This document shows, piece by piece, positions 7,220-13,684 of a stretch of 19,434 nt of DNA; position 1 is the first letter of the stretch; each line of letters starts with the position of its first letter. The notes below the pieces were generated by a model. It had not been told where the DNA came from. It searched no databases and was given only the letters and a program-made list of their open reading frames with translations. The translations under genes were made by a program, and so were the position numbers. The stretch is taken from assembly GCA_020028375.1 (NCBI GenBank), contig JAHZNX010000125.1, positions 1 to 19,434 of the forward strand. The letters are read 5' to 3'. The DNA is from Betaproteobacteria bacterium. Its GTDB lineage: Bacteria; Pseudomonadota; Gammaproteobacteria; Burkholderiales; SG8-41.

Positions 7220-8167
7220 ATGAAGAATGAAGTCAAGCTTTACGTCGGCGAGTCGCTCGGGAAGTACGGGTTTCCCGATGGCCACCCGTTCGGCCCCGAC
7301 CGGCAGGACGCGTTCTGGAAGGAGGCGGTGAAGCAGGGGCTCGACAAGCGCGCGTCGATTGCCGACCCGCGGATGGCGGCGCAGGAGGAGCTGTACCGCT
7401 TCCACACGCCCGAGCACGTCGCATGGGTAAAGGAAAAATCCGAGGAGGGGTACGGCGCCATTGATTACGGCGACACCCCGGCCTGCCCGGGCATCTTTGA
7501 AGCGGCGGCGACGGTGGCAGGTTCCGCGCTGCACGGGCTCGATACTGTCATGAGCGGCGGCGCGCTGCGCACGTTCCAGCCGATCGGCGGTCTGCACCAC
7601 GCGCGCCGCGGGAGCGCCGCCGGATTCTGCGTGTTCAACGACGTGGGCGTGGTGATCGACACGCTGCGCGGGCAGTTCGGCGTGAAGCGCATCGCCTACG
7701 TGGACATCGACGTCCATCATGGCGACGGGCTCTATTACCCCTACGAGGAGGACCCGGATCTCATCTACGCCGACATCCACCAAGATGGGCGCACGCTCTA
7801 CCCGGGCACCGGCCACGCGCACGAGACCGGCAAAGGCGCGGCGAAGGGCACCAAGCTCAACGTGCCGCTGCTGCCGGGCATGGGTGATCGCGAGTTTCTC
7901 AAGGTGTGGGAGGCAGTCGAGGCCCACGTGCGTGGGCTCAAGCCGGAGTTCATGCTGTTCCAGTGCGGCGCCGATAGCCTGGCGGGCGATCCCCTGGCGA
8001 TGCTGCAATACACGCCGGCGGCGCACGCGCACGCAGCGCGGCGCCTGTGCGCGCTCGCGAACGAGTTCTGCGGCGGGCGCATCATGGGCTTCGGCGGCGG
8101 CGGCTACCACCGCGGCAACCTGGCTGCGGCGTGGTGCGCGGTGCTGGACGAGTTCCTGAAGGCCTGA
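7220..8167 (+). CDS. Histone deacetylase family protein (AcuC/HDAC-like zinc amidohydrolase)
   Basis: This 315-residue protein belongs to the arginase-deacetylase superfamily, which removes acyl groups from lysine or polyamines using one zinc ion. All active-site features are visible: the His pair at 126-127 (GGLHHARRG), the zinc ligands D164 and H166 in DIDVHHGDG, the third ligand D252 in GADSLAGDP, and the catalytic Tyr296 in GGGGYH. The length matches bacterial single-domain members such as acetoin-utilisation protein AcuC. No acetyl-CoA synthetase or acetoin genes are nearby, so the substrate cannot be named. The ribosome site is weak (GTGAG), in line with being the last gene of the DUF2520-ppk2 operon. 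It converges on the Bug receptor gene. Confidence 0.92.
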   Translation: MKNEVKLYVGESLGKYGFPDGHPFGPDRQDAFWKEAVKQGLDKRASIADPRMAAQEELYRFHTPEHVAWVKEKSEEGYGAIDYGDTPACPGIFEAAATVAGSALHGLDTVMSGGALRTFQPIGGLHHARRGSAAGFCVFNDVGVVIDTLRGQFGVKRIAYVDIDVHHGDGLYYPYEEDPDLIYADIHQDGRTLYPGTGHAHETGKGAAKGTKLNVPLLPGMGDREFLKVWEAVEAHVRGLKPEFMLFQCGADSLAGDPLAMLQYTPAAHAHAARRLCALANEFCGGRIMGFGGGGYHRGNLAAAWCAVLDEFLKA

Positions 8168-8196
8168 GGGCGCTCTCGCGCCGAGGCGACAGGGGG

Positions 8197-9162
8197 TCAG
8201 CCTCCCAGCTTGATGTTGGCGGTCCTGACCACTTTCTGCCACATCGCGACGTCGTGATGGAGCCTGTCGCGGAGGTGCTCCGGCGGGCCGCCGATGAGTT
8301 CCAGCCCGTCGGCTGTCAAGCGCGCCCTCACGTCAGGCAGTTGCAGGATGCGGTTGATCTCGCTGTTCCAGCGCGCGACGATGCTCTTGGGCAGGCCCTT
8401 CGGGCCCAGTATGGCTGCCCAGCTCACGGCGACATAACCCGGAACGGTTTCGGCCACGGTCGGGATTTCAGGCAAGGCGCTGGAGCGCTTGTCGCTCGTC
8501 ACCCCGATGCCGCGCAGCCGCTTCGACTTGACATGCGGGATCAACCCCGGCAGGCCGCCGACGATGAGCTGGATCTCCCCGCTCATCAGGTCGCTTGCCG
8601 CGGAGGTGGCGCCCTTGTACGGCACGTGCGTCATTTGGGTGCCGGTCATCTGGTTGAAGAGCTCAGTCGCGAGGTGATTGCCGCTGCCGATGCCGCCGGA
8701 GCCGTAATTGAGCTTGCCGGGATTCGCCTTGGCATACACGATCAGCTCTTTGACGCTCGCGAAGGAGCTCGACGGGTTGACCGTCATCAGGTTGGCAATC
8801 TCGCCGATCATCGCAATCGGCTCAATATCCTTGAGCGGGTCGTAGGGCAGCTTGTAGAGCGCAGCGTTTGAAGCGTAGCTGGTCGACACGGCGACGAAGG
8901 AGTAGCCGTCGGGGGTCGTCTTCACTGCGATTTCGGCGCCGATGGTGCCGCCGCCGCCGGCGCGGTTATCCACTACCACCTGCTGCTTGAAGGTCTCGGT
9001 CAGTTTATGCGCCAGCGTTCGCACCACGATATCGGTCTGGCCGCCGGCCGGGAACGGCACGATCAGCCGGATCGGCTTGGTCGGGTAATTCTGCTGGGCG
9101 TGTGCGCCGCCCGCCGCGAGCAACAGCGCAGGAAGCGCAGTCATCAGCCAGTAAGTTCGCAT
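8197..9162 (-). CDS. Tripartite tricarboxylate transporter substrate-binding protein (Bug/TctC family)
   Basis: This 321-residue periplasmic receptor starts with a signal peptide (LMTALPALLLAAGGAHAQ, cut after about residue 22). The Bug hallmarks follow: YPTKPIRLIVPFPAGGQTD, then VVDNRAGGGGTIGAE, then PDGY, a central LNYGSGGIGSGNHLATE and a C-terminal WQKVVRTANIKLGG. The family binds small carboxylates and similar ligands. No TctA/TctB membrane genes are present, as is usual for the many orphan Bug proteins of Burkholderiales. The ATG at 9162 follows a strong GGAGGAGAA ribosome site. The ligand is unknown. A second, rearranged copy lies at 12577-13642. Confidence 0.93.
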   Translation of the reverse strand: MRTYWLMTALPALLLAAGGAHAQQNYPTKPIRLIVPFPAGGQTDIVVRTLAHKLTETFKQQVVVDNRAGGGGTIGAEIAVKTTPDGYSFVAVSTSYASNAALYKLPYDPLKDIEPIAMIGEIANLMTVNPSSSFASVKELIVYAKANPGKLNYGSGGIGSGNHLATELFNQMTGTQMTHVPYKGATSAASDLMSGEIQLIVGGLPGLIPHVKSKRLRGIGVTSDKRSSALPEIPTVAETVPGYVAVSWAAILGPKGLPKSIVARWNSEINRILQLPDVRARLTADGLELIGGPPEHLRDRLHHDVAMWQKVVRTANIKLGG

Positions 9163-9291
9163 TGCTTCTCCTCCATTGTTGTGGTTGCCCGGGCTTCCCC
9201 GTAAATGCGCTTCATGTCCGGAAGCTCGGTCGAATAATAATGCACCCAGAATCAAGCCTCCGTTCGTCAGTCAGCAGCGTGGCGCGAGGAC

Positions 9292-9558
9292 CTATAAGAC
9301 CTTCCATTTCAGAAGCACAGCCACCGCAGCGGGTAAGCCGAAGATAAGCAGAAAGATCGGCAGTTCTTCAGTGACCGAGTAGCCCGCTTTCGCGACCCCG
9401 ACCCACATGTTCGCGCCAGCGATGGCCAGCCAGAACGCGACATAGGCGATCGTTGCCAGGAACATGGCTCCTGGATAGTTTGCGGAAAAGAGCCGTCCTA
9501 CGATGAAAGATGCGGCCAGGAACAAAACCCCGGCGAGGAGGAATAATCCGGTGCGCAT
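9292..9558 (-). CDS. Small three-segment membrane protein, 88 residues
   Basis: The protein has three hydrophobic segments at about residues 3-21, 30-50 and 65-83, with a conserved-looking middle (NYPGAMFLATIAYVAFWLA and ANMWVGVAKAGYSV). It ends LLKWKVL. AAAGGA provides the ribosome site. It lies 46 nt downstream, on the same strand, of the outer core site of the attC at 9604-9697, so it would be the next gene in the integron cassette direction. No second attC follows its stop codon, so membership in the cassette array is unproven. The function is unknown. Confidence 0.7.
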   Translation of the reverse strand: MRTGLFLLAGVLFLAASFIVGRLFSANYPGAMFLATIAYVAFWLAIAGANMWVGVAKAGYSVTEELPIFLLIFGLPAAVAVLLKWKVL

Positions 9559-9603
9559 GAGAGTCCTTTCTGCCTGAGTGGCAATGGCGGGTTGTTAATT
9601 GGC

Positions 9604-9697
9604 GCCCAACGCCGGCGCTCAGCGGCGCCGCGCGAGCGCAGCGAGCGAGGAAGCCGTCCGCGAAGCTGGCGGCGTCCGCCGAAGTGCCTTGTTGGGC
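9604..9697 (-). other. attC-like integron recombination site (94 nt)
   Basis: The plus strand has GCCCAAC at 9604-9610 and GTTGGGC at 9691-9697. These match the attC R-box consensus RYYYAAC and GTTRRRY and are perfect complements. On the minus strand the site starts GCCCAACAAGGC and ends GCCGGCGTTGGGC, and its inner arms (CTTCGGCGGACGCC and GGCGCCGCTGAGC) are partly complementary. It begins 13 nt after the stop codon of the VOC gene, exactly where a cassette attC belongs. The interior contains a GCGAGCGCAGCGAGCG self-pairing segment. The length is within the normal attC range. Confidence 0.75.
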
Positions 9698-9710
9698 ACC
9701 CAGTCTCGGC

Positions 9711-10091
9711 TCATATGGGTTTACCCGAAGCGTGGCTTGAGAAGAATGTGATGACGTGGCCGGCGGGCTCGCGGACAGTGAAAACCTCATGATCGATAGC
9801 TGGGCGAGCTTCGATCGGTGATGGGGCAAGCCCCAGAGATGTGAATCGTTGATAGGTTGCATCCAGATCGTCAACCATGAGGTCGAACGAGGCATCGCCC
9901 GCAACGATCGTGTCTTTCAGCATCAGTATCAAGTGCGTGCCGCCGCGCATTTCATAAACGGACACCTGGGGTCCGTCGAATATGGGGCGCATGCCAATTG
10001 TGCGCATGAACCGCGCAGATTCCTCCATGCGGTCTGTCTGCAAGACGACGTGTGCCACGCCTACGGCAGGGCGTTCATTGTGCTCGCTCAT
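9711..10091 (-). CDS. VOC (glyoxalase/bleomycin-resistance) superfamily protein, integron cassette gene
   Basis: This 126-residue single-domain protein has the paired beta-alpha-beta-beta-beta layout of the vicinal oxygen chelate superfamily. VGVAHVVLQ gives the first metal-ligand His (H14), GGTHLILML supplies a second candidate, and a DDLDATYQRFTSLG turn opens the second half. The end reads REPAGHVITFFS. Most metal-dependent relatives have a Glu where this protein has the Thr after 'VI', so one ligand may be missing. The ATG at 10091 lies 10 nt inside the core site, as expected for a cassette gene. A longer frame to 10112 runs back through the core site and is rejected. Members of this superfamily include isomerases, dioxygenases and antibiotic-binding proteins; the substrate here is unknown. 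Confidence 0.85.
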   Translation of the reverse strand: MSEHNERPAVGVAHVVLQTDRMEESARFMRTIGMRPIFDGPQVSVYEMRGGTHLILMLKDTIVAGDASFDLMVDDLDATYQRFTSLGLAPSPIEARPAIDHEVFTVREPAGHVITFFSSHASGKPI

Positions 10092-10100
10092 TTTCTTGGT

Positions 10101-10271
10101 GCCCAACGTCAATGGGTTGAGAAATTGGTTGACTTTATAGTTGACAATTTAGTTGACATTACTCTCTTCCCGGTCATTCTTTCCCTAAGCCGTTGTCATC
10201 TCCCACGCGTGTCAATACGTTACCGCCGAGAGGGACATGACGCAATTGCGCGTCGAGGAGCGGGGGCATAT
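10101..10271 (-). other. attI-like spacer between intI remnant and first cassette
   Basis: The segment starts at the core site (GTTGGGC on the minus strand, 10101-10107) and extends to the integrase start. It is strikingly AT-rich between 10111 and 10165. It contains four hexamers at exact 12-nt steps, listed separately. A TATAAA on the minus strand (10134-10139) could serve a cassette promoter, but no good -35 was found. No LexA box was recognised. Confidence 0.5.
10116..10157 (+). repeat. Four GTTGAC hexamers at exact 12-nt period
   Basis: GTTGAG at 10116, then GTTGAC at 10128, 10140 and 10152, are each separated by 6 nt of AT-rich DNA. The 12-nt step is slightly more than one helical turn. 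The position in the attI-like spacer suggests protein-binding repeats, perhaps accessory integrase sites. They also resemble -35 hexamers (TTGACA at 10141 and 10153). Confidence 0.7.
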
Positions 10272-10466
10272 ATGTCAGAGCTGAGCGCGGGGGACTTGCC
10301 GGGAGCGGTCGCGCGTCCTCGGCTTTTTGACGTCGTTCGCGACGCAATTCGGCGGCGGCATTACAGCTACCGCACGGAAGAAACCTACCTGCAGCCCGTC
10401 AGGCTCCCAACTGTGCTCACCGCGGGTGAAACGCGGCAATTACCGGCGACTACGGCAGCCAGCTGA
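10272..10466 (+). pseudogene. intI: Integron integrase (intI) remnant with internal deletion
   Basis: The 64-residue frame begins MSELSAGDLPGAVARPRLF and continues DVVRDAIRRRHYSYRTEETYL, a close match to the N-terminal DNA-binding segment of integron tyrosine recombinases. It then jumps to RLPTVLTAGETRQL, which in intact IntI proteins lies about 70 residues further on and starts the catalytic domain. After that the frame is lost at a TGA. A possible further scrap, RLMRYGTGRR, occurs in another frame near 10528-10557, resembling the 'LLYGTGMRL' segment. None of the catalytic Arg-His-Arg-Tyr residues remains in a usable frame. The ATG at 10272 has GAGGAG upstream at 10254-10259. It faces away from the cassette, as intI normally does. 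Confidence 0.75.
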
Positions 10467-10619
10467 AGTCCTACAATCTGCCTGCCGCGGCGTTCGGGCT
10501 GCAGTGGCGCGAGTCAGCGCAAAGTCGGCTGATGCGTTATGGTACGGGTCGGAGGTTGCGACAAGGGGGGTCTGGCGGTCTGGCAGGCTCAATGAAATCA
10601 ATAACTTGAGGAGTTGAGG

Positions 10620-10961
10620 ATGAGCAAGCTGATGATGGCAGCACTGTGCAGCCTGATGCTGGTGGCATCGCCTTTGGCGCTCGCACAGGAGAAGGCAAAG
10701 AAAGAGCCAACCGAAGCGCAGAAGAAGCAACAGCAGCGGATGGCGGACTGCAACAAGCAGGCCGGCGCCAAGAAGCTCGAGGGCGAAGCGCGCAAGAAGT
10801 TCATGAGCACGTGCCTGAGCGGCGGCGAGATGGCCAAGGGCCAGACCGATGCGCAGAAGAAACAGCAGCAGAGGATGTCGGACTGCAACAAGCAGGCCGG
10901 CGCCAAGAAGCTCGAGGGCGACGCGCGCAAGAAGTTCATGGGCACCTGCCTGAAGGGCTGA
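10620..10961 (+). CDS. PsiF-repeat family secreted protein
   Basis: This 113-residue protein has a signal peptide (MMAALCSLMLVASPLALAQ) and two tandem PsiF repeats. Each reads QQQRM(A/S)DCNKQAGAKKLEG, then a basic ARKKFM and a TCL end, giving two Cys per repeat. The repeats lie at about residues 37-69 and 81-113 and are nearly identical, which suggests recent duplication or gene conversion. E. coli PsiF is phosphate-starvation induced and of unknown function. I saw no Pho box here. The ATG at 10620 has GAGGAG 6 nt upstream. A TTG six bases earlier is less likely. A strong terminator follows. Confidence 0.88.
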   Translation: MSKLMMAALCSLMLVASPLALAQEKAKKEPTEAQKKQQQRMADCNKQAGAKKLEGEARKKFMSTCLSGGEMAKGQTDAQKKQQQRMSDCNKQAGAKKLEGDARKKFMGTCLKG

Positions 10962-10998
10962 CCTCTTCCCACGCCTCGTTGCGGAGGCGGGAAGCCGC

Positions 10999-11033
10999 GG
11001 GGCATACTGGACGACCGGTATGCCCCTTTTCTT
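10999..11033 (+). terminator. Intrinsic terminator of the psiF-like gene
   Basis: GGGGCATAC at 10999-11007 pairs perfectly with GTATGCCCC at 11018-11026 around a 10-nt loop, followed by TTTTCTT. This is a textbook Rho-independent terminator. Its right arm contains an ATG (11020) in frame with the methyltransferase gene. Confidence 0.8.
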
Positions 11034-11034
11034 C

Positions 11035-11796
11035 ATGCGTACGCTGCGTAACTGCGTGCTCGCGCTGATCGGCGCCGCGGCGCCGGCCGCCGCAGCGGGC
11101 GCGGCGCAGGTGCAGGTTCAGGATGTCTACGAGCCGCAGCGCAAGCGCATGGTGGAGGAGATTGCGGCGCTCACCCGCGAGACGCGCTTCGAGACGGGCC
11201 GCGCGAGCCTCTCGGAGCGCGTCATGCAGGCGATTGCGAAAGTGCCGCGCCACGAATTCGTTCCCGCCTCGGAGCGGCGCAACGCCTATGCCAACCGCCC
11301 CCTGCCGATCGGCATGGGCCAGACCATCTCACAGCCCTTCATCGTCGCGCTGATGACCGATCTCATGGACGTCCTGCCCGGCGACCGGGTGCTCGAGATC
11401 GGCACCGGCTCCGGCTACCAGGCTGCGCTGCTCGCCGAGCTGGCCGGCACCGTCTATACCATCGAGATCGTCGAGCCGCTCGCGCGCGAGGCCGCGGAGC
11501 GGCTGAAGCGGCTCGGCTACGGCAACGTCATGACCCGGACCGGCGACGGCTATCGGGGCTGGCCCGAGTACGCGCCATTCGACGCCATCATGGTGACGGC
11601 CGCGCCGCGCGAGGTGCCGCAGCCGCTGATCGACCAGTTGAAGCCCGGTGGGCGGCTGGTGGTCCCCGTCGGCGGCCATGCGGCGGGGCAGTTGCTGCTG
11701 CTGATCGAGAAGCAGCCCGACGGGCGGATCACGCGCCGCAACATCCTGGGCGTCCGCTTCGTGCCCCTCACCGACAAATCAGGAAAGCAGCAGTAA
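11035..11796 (+). CDS. pcm: Protein-L-isoaspartate O-methyltransferase with signal peptide
   Basis: This protein of about 253 residues methylates isoaspartyl residues in damaged proteins using S-adenosylmethionine. The SAM-binding motif VLEIGTGSGYQAALLAEL is clear in the middle. It is preceded by the family signature GMGQTISQPFIVALM and followed by YAPFDAIMVTAAP and PGGRLVVPVG. The N-terminus (MRTLRNCVLALIGAAAPAAA) looks like a signal peptide, so a periplasmic location is inferred; the E. coli enzyme is cytosolic. An ATG at 11020 is in frame but lies in the stem of the preceding terminator, so 11035 is preferred. Neither start has a good ribosome site. The spacing leaves almost no 5' leader. 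Confidence 0.88.
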   Translation: MRTLRNCVLALIGAAAPAAAAGAAQVQVQDVYEPQRKRMVEEIAALTRETRFETGRASLSERVMQAIAKVPRHEFVPASERRNAYANRPLPIGMGQTISQPFIVALMTDLMDVLPGDRVLEIGTGSGYQAALLAELAGTVYTIEIVEPLAREAAERLKRLGYGNVMTRTGDGYRGWPEYAPFDAIMVTAAPREVPQPLIDQLKPGGRLVVPVGGHAAGQLLLLIEKQPDGRITRRNILGVRFVPLTDKSGKQQ

Positions 11797-11832
11797 TCGT
11801 GTGATTCGGGCGGCGGTGCTTCGAACTGCGTG

Positions 11833-11888
11833 ACTCGTTGCTCGTTACCCGTGACCGGCGACGAGAAACGAGAAACGAGAGACGAGGG
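11833..11888. repeat. Eight-unit heptamer run between convergent pcm and lipoprotein genes
   Basis: Eight consecutive 7-nt units read ACTCGTT, GCTCGTT, ACCCGTG, ACCGGCG, ACGAGAA, ACGAGAA, ACGAGAG and ACGAGGG. The run ends at the base before the lipoprotein stop codon. The left units (CTCGTT) are the reverse complement of the right ones (AACGAG), so the run can fold as a long hairpin and might end transcription from both sides. Confidence 0.7.
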
Positions 11889-12545
11889 TTAGGGCAGCTT
11901 CGCAATAAGGTCGTGGGCGGTGTGCTCGAGCACGGTGCGCTGCATCACCGGTTCTTCGGTCGTCGTCTCCTGCGACATGCGTATCTCCTGCATGGCTTCC
12001 CACGCGATCGTGCCATCCGTGCTGTCCCAAATCTGGAAAAACAGCCGGACATGCGCGTACTGGGTGTCCACGATGCGTAAACCGAGGAGCCCGAAACGTT
12101 CCTTCGACCCCTGTCCGAAGCCTTGCAGCTTGAGCTGGACGAGGTAGCGCGTTCCGGTTGCCGCACCGACACGCCGCAGAATGTCCCGCGCGAGCAGGCC
12201 AGTGTCGCGGTAGTCGTCGTACATCCGCTTGTAGTCGTCGGCCAGTCCCGCCTTGTTGATGGCGCCCAGCGTTTCGGCGAGCGTCACGACCCGCAGGCCC
12301 GGACGTTCGCGCTTGATCACGTCGGCAAAAGTGAGCGCCACGGCCTGTTTCTCCTGTTCCTGCCCGGTGACGGTCGAGGGCGTGATGAACGCCAGTCCGG
12401 AGGCTTCAAGGTCTCCCGGCCGCAGCGAGATTTCCTGTAGCTGCAGGCTGGGAAAAACCTGGGTGCCCTGGCACCCGGCCAGCACGAGTAACAGTGCCGC
12501 GAACGCCAGCGCCGCGGGCATCCTCGCGCGCGCAAGGCCGGACAT
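11889..12545 (-). CDS. Predicted lipoprotein of unknown function, 218 residues
   Basis: The start at 12545 gives a lipoprotein signal with lipobox LAGC, acylated Cys at residue 25. GGAAG lies just upstream as ribosome site. A GTG at 12575 would add ten basic residues and is less likely. The mature part contains KRMYDDYRDTG and a VGAATGTRYLVQLKL strand, then RIVDTQYAHVRLFFQIWD and WEAMQEIRMSQETTTEEP. The 'GTRYLVQ.K ... V.LF.QIWD...G.I.WE..' pattern is, from memory, common in periplasmic lipoproteins that resemble CsgG/TolB-like envelope proteins. The exact family is not recognised. It is convergent with pcm. Confidence 0.75.
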   Translation of the reverse strand: MSGLARARMPAALAFAALLLVLAGCQGTQVFPSLQLQEISLRPGDLEASGLAFITPSTVTGQEQEKQAVALTFADVIKRERPGLRVVTLAETLGAINKAGLADDYKRMYDDYRDTGLLARDILRRVGAATGTRYLVQLKLQGFGQGSKERFGLLGLRIVDTQYAHVRLFFQIWDSTDGTIAWEAMQEIRMSQETTTEEPVMQRTVLEHTAHDLIAKLP

Positions 12546-12576
12546 TCGCAGCTTCCGTCTGCCGCCCTTCGGCACG

Positions 12577-13642
12577 CTACTCCGGTTTGATGTTCTGCTC
12601 GCGCACGACCTTTACCCAGCGGTCGTAGTCATTGCGGATCCGTTCGCCGAAGCGCTGCGGGGTGCCTGCCCCGCGGCGCCATCACGCCGAACCAGAGCTC
12701 GACCTCGTAGCCGGGCAGCGTTTCATTGAGGGGCGGGACGCTGGGCAGCGAGTACCAGCGCTTGGCGGTGGTCACCGCCAGGGCGCGGAGTTTTCCGGAC
12801 TGGATGTGCGGGAATGTGGGCAGGATGCTCCCCACGATCAGCTCTACCTGCCCCGACAACAGGTCGGGAAGCGCCGCGCCGGTGCTCTTGTAGGCGACGC
12901 CGACCATGTCGATCTTGGCCATGTTGATGAGGAGCTCCGTCGCCAGGTGCGTGAGGCTGCCCACGCCCGGGGTGACGTAGTTGAGCTGCCCCGGCCGTGC
13001 CTTCGCCAGCGCGATCAGCTCCTTGGCGGTTTTCACGGGGAGGCTGGGGTGCACCGACAGCACGAATGGTGTGAAGCCCACTTCGGCGATGGGGATGATG
13101 TTGTTGATCGGATCGAACGCCGGCTTGTGCGTCGCCGGCGTCGCCGAGAAGCTTCCCGACATCACCATGATCGTGTATCCGTCGGGCGGGGCCTTGGCCG
13201 TCAGCTCCATGCCGATCAGGCCGCTGGCTCCGCCGCGGTTGTCCACTACGAACTGCCGTTTGAATTGTTCGCTGAGTTTCTGCGCGACCTGCCGCGCGGT
13301 GATGTCGCTGCCGCCGCCCGGCGCAAATGGAACAATCACGCGCACGACCTTGGCCGGGTAGTCCTGTGCGAACGACACCCCCGCTGAGATTAATGCCAAC
13401 GCGACCAGCGTGACAGCCAACCGCTGTAGGACGCGGTGCCATAACCCGGGCGGCAGCGCCCCGTCTCCGCCCCAACACCAACCCCCTCGCCGAGATCCGG
13501 TGCGCCGCCCTCGCGCGAACGGCACGATCACGCGCACGACCTTGGCCGGATAGTCCTGACTGCGGGCACCGATCGGTATCAGGAGGACCGATAGCGTAGC
13601 CAGAACGGCTACCGGCAGATTACGCCAGGCGCAAGCGAGCAT
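12577..13642 (-). pseudogene. Bug/TctC receptor pseudogene: partial duplication at the 5' end, out-of-frame deletion at the 3' end
   Basis: From 13642 the minus strand encodes a signal peptide and QDYPAKVVRVIVPFA, then about 30 low-quality residues. A second signal peptide (AVTLVALALISAGVSFA) follows, then QDYPAKVVRVIVPFAPGGGSD and a normal Bug body with VVDNRGGASGLIG, PDGY and LNYVTPGVGSLTHLATE. So the stub of one receptor gene is fused to a second. Near the end, after ELWFGVMAP, the frame breaks. The proper C-terminus (GTPQRFGERIRNDYDRW, then VKVVREQNIKPE and a TAG at 12577-12579) follows in another frame, with about 45 expected residues absent. The frame as it stands stops at 12629. The first copy has a good AGGGAG ribosome site. 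Confidence 0.82.
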
Positions 13643-13684
13643 GGTCGAGCTCTCCCTTAACGTGGATGGTGGGGATCCGTGCGC

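Larger units (their letters stand above)
9604..10466. mobile_element. Fossil integron: truncated intI, attI-like spacer, one VOC cassette with attC
   Basis: The parts occur in canonical integron order. An integron-integrase remnant is on the plus strand (10272-10466). A divergent attI-like spacer follows (10101-10271). A single cassette on the minus strand is bounded by GTTGGGC core sites at 10101-10107 and inside the attC at 9604-9697. The cassette is about 0.5 kb. Because the integrase lacks most of its sequence, the element should be immobile unless an integrase acts in trans. The AT-rich spacer contrasts with the GC-rich surroundings, a sign of acquired DNA. Confidence 0.72.

Noticed and set aside
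6923..8242. 439-codon open frame on the minus strand
   Set aside because: It is antisense to the deacetylase gene, which has a complete zinc site; the shadow has no motif.
9849..10271. Long open frame upstream of the intI remnant in the same frame
   Set aside because: It runs antisense through the VOC gene and the attI-like spacer; homology to IntI begins only at the ATG at 10272, which has its own ribosome site.
2404..10961. A phosphate-starvation island (PhoD, PPK2, PsiF in one window)
   Set aside because: The three genes are kilobases apart, in different operons and on different strands, and no Pho box was recognisable, so the grouping is probably chance.
11833..11888. Heptamer runs as a CRISPR array
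   Set aside because: Units are 7 nt with no unique spacers and are degenerate; CRISPR repeats are 23 nt or longer with spacers of similar length.
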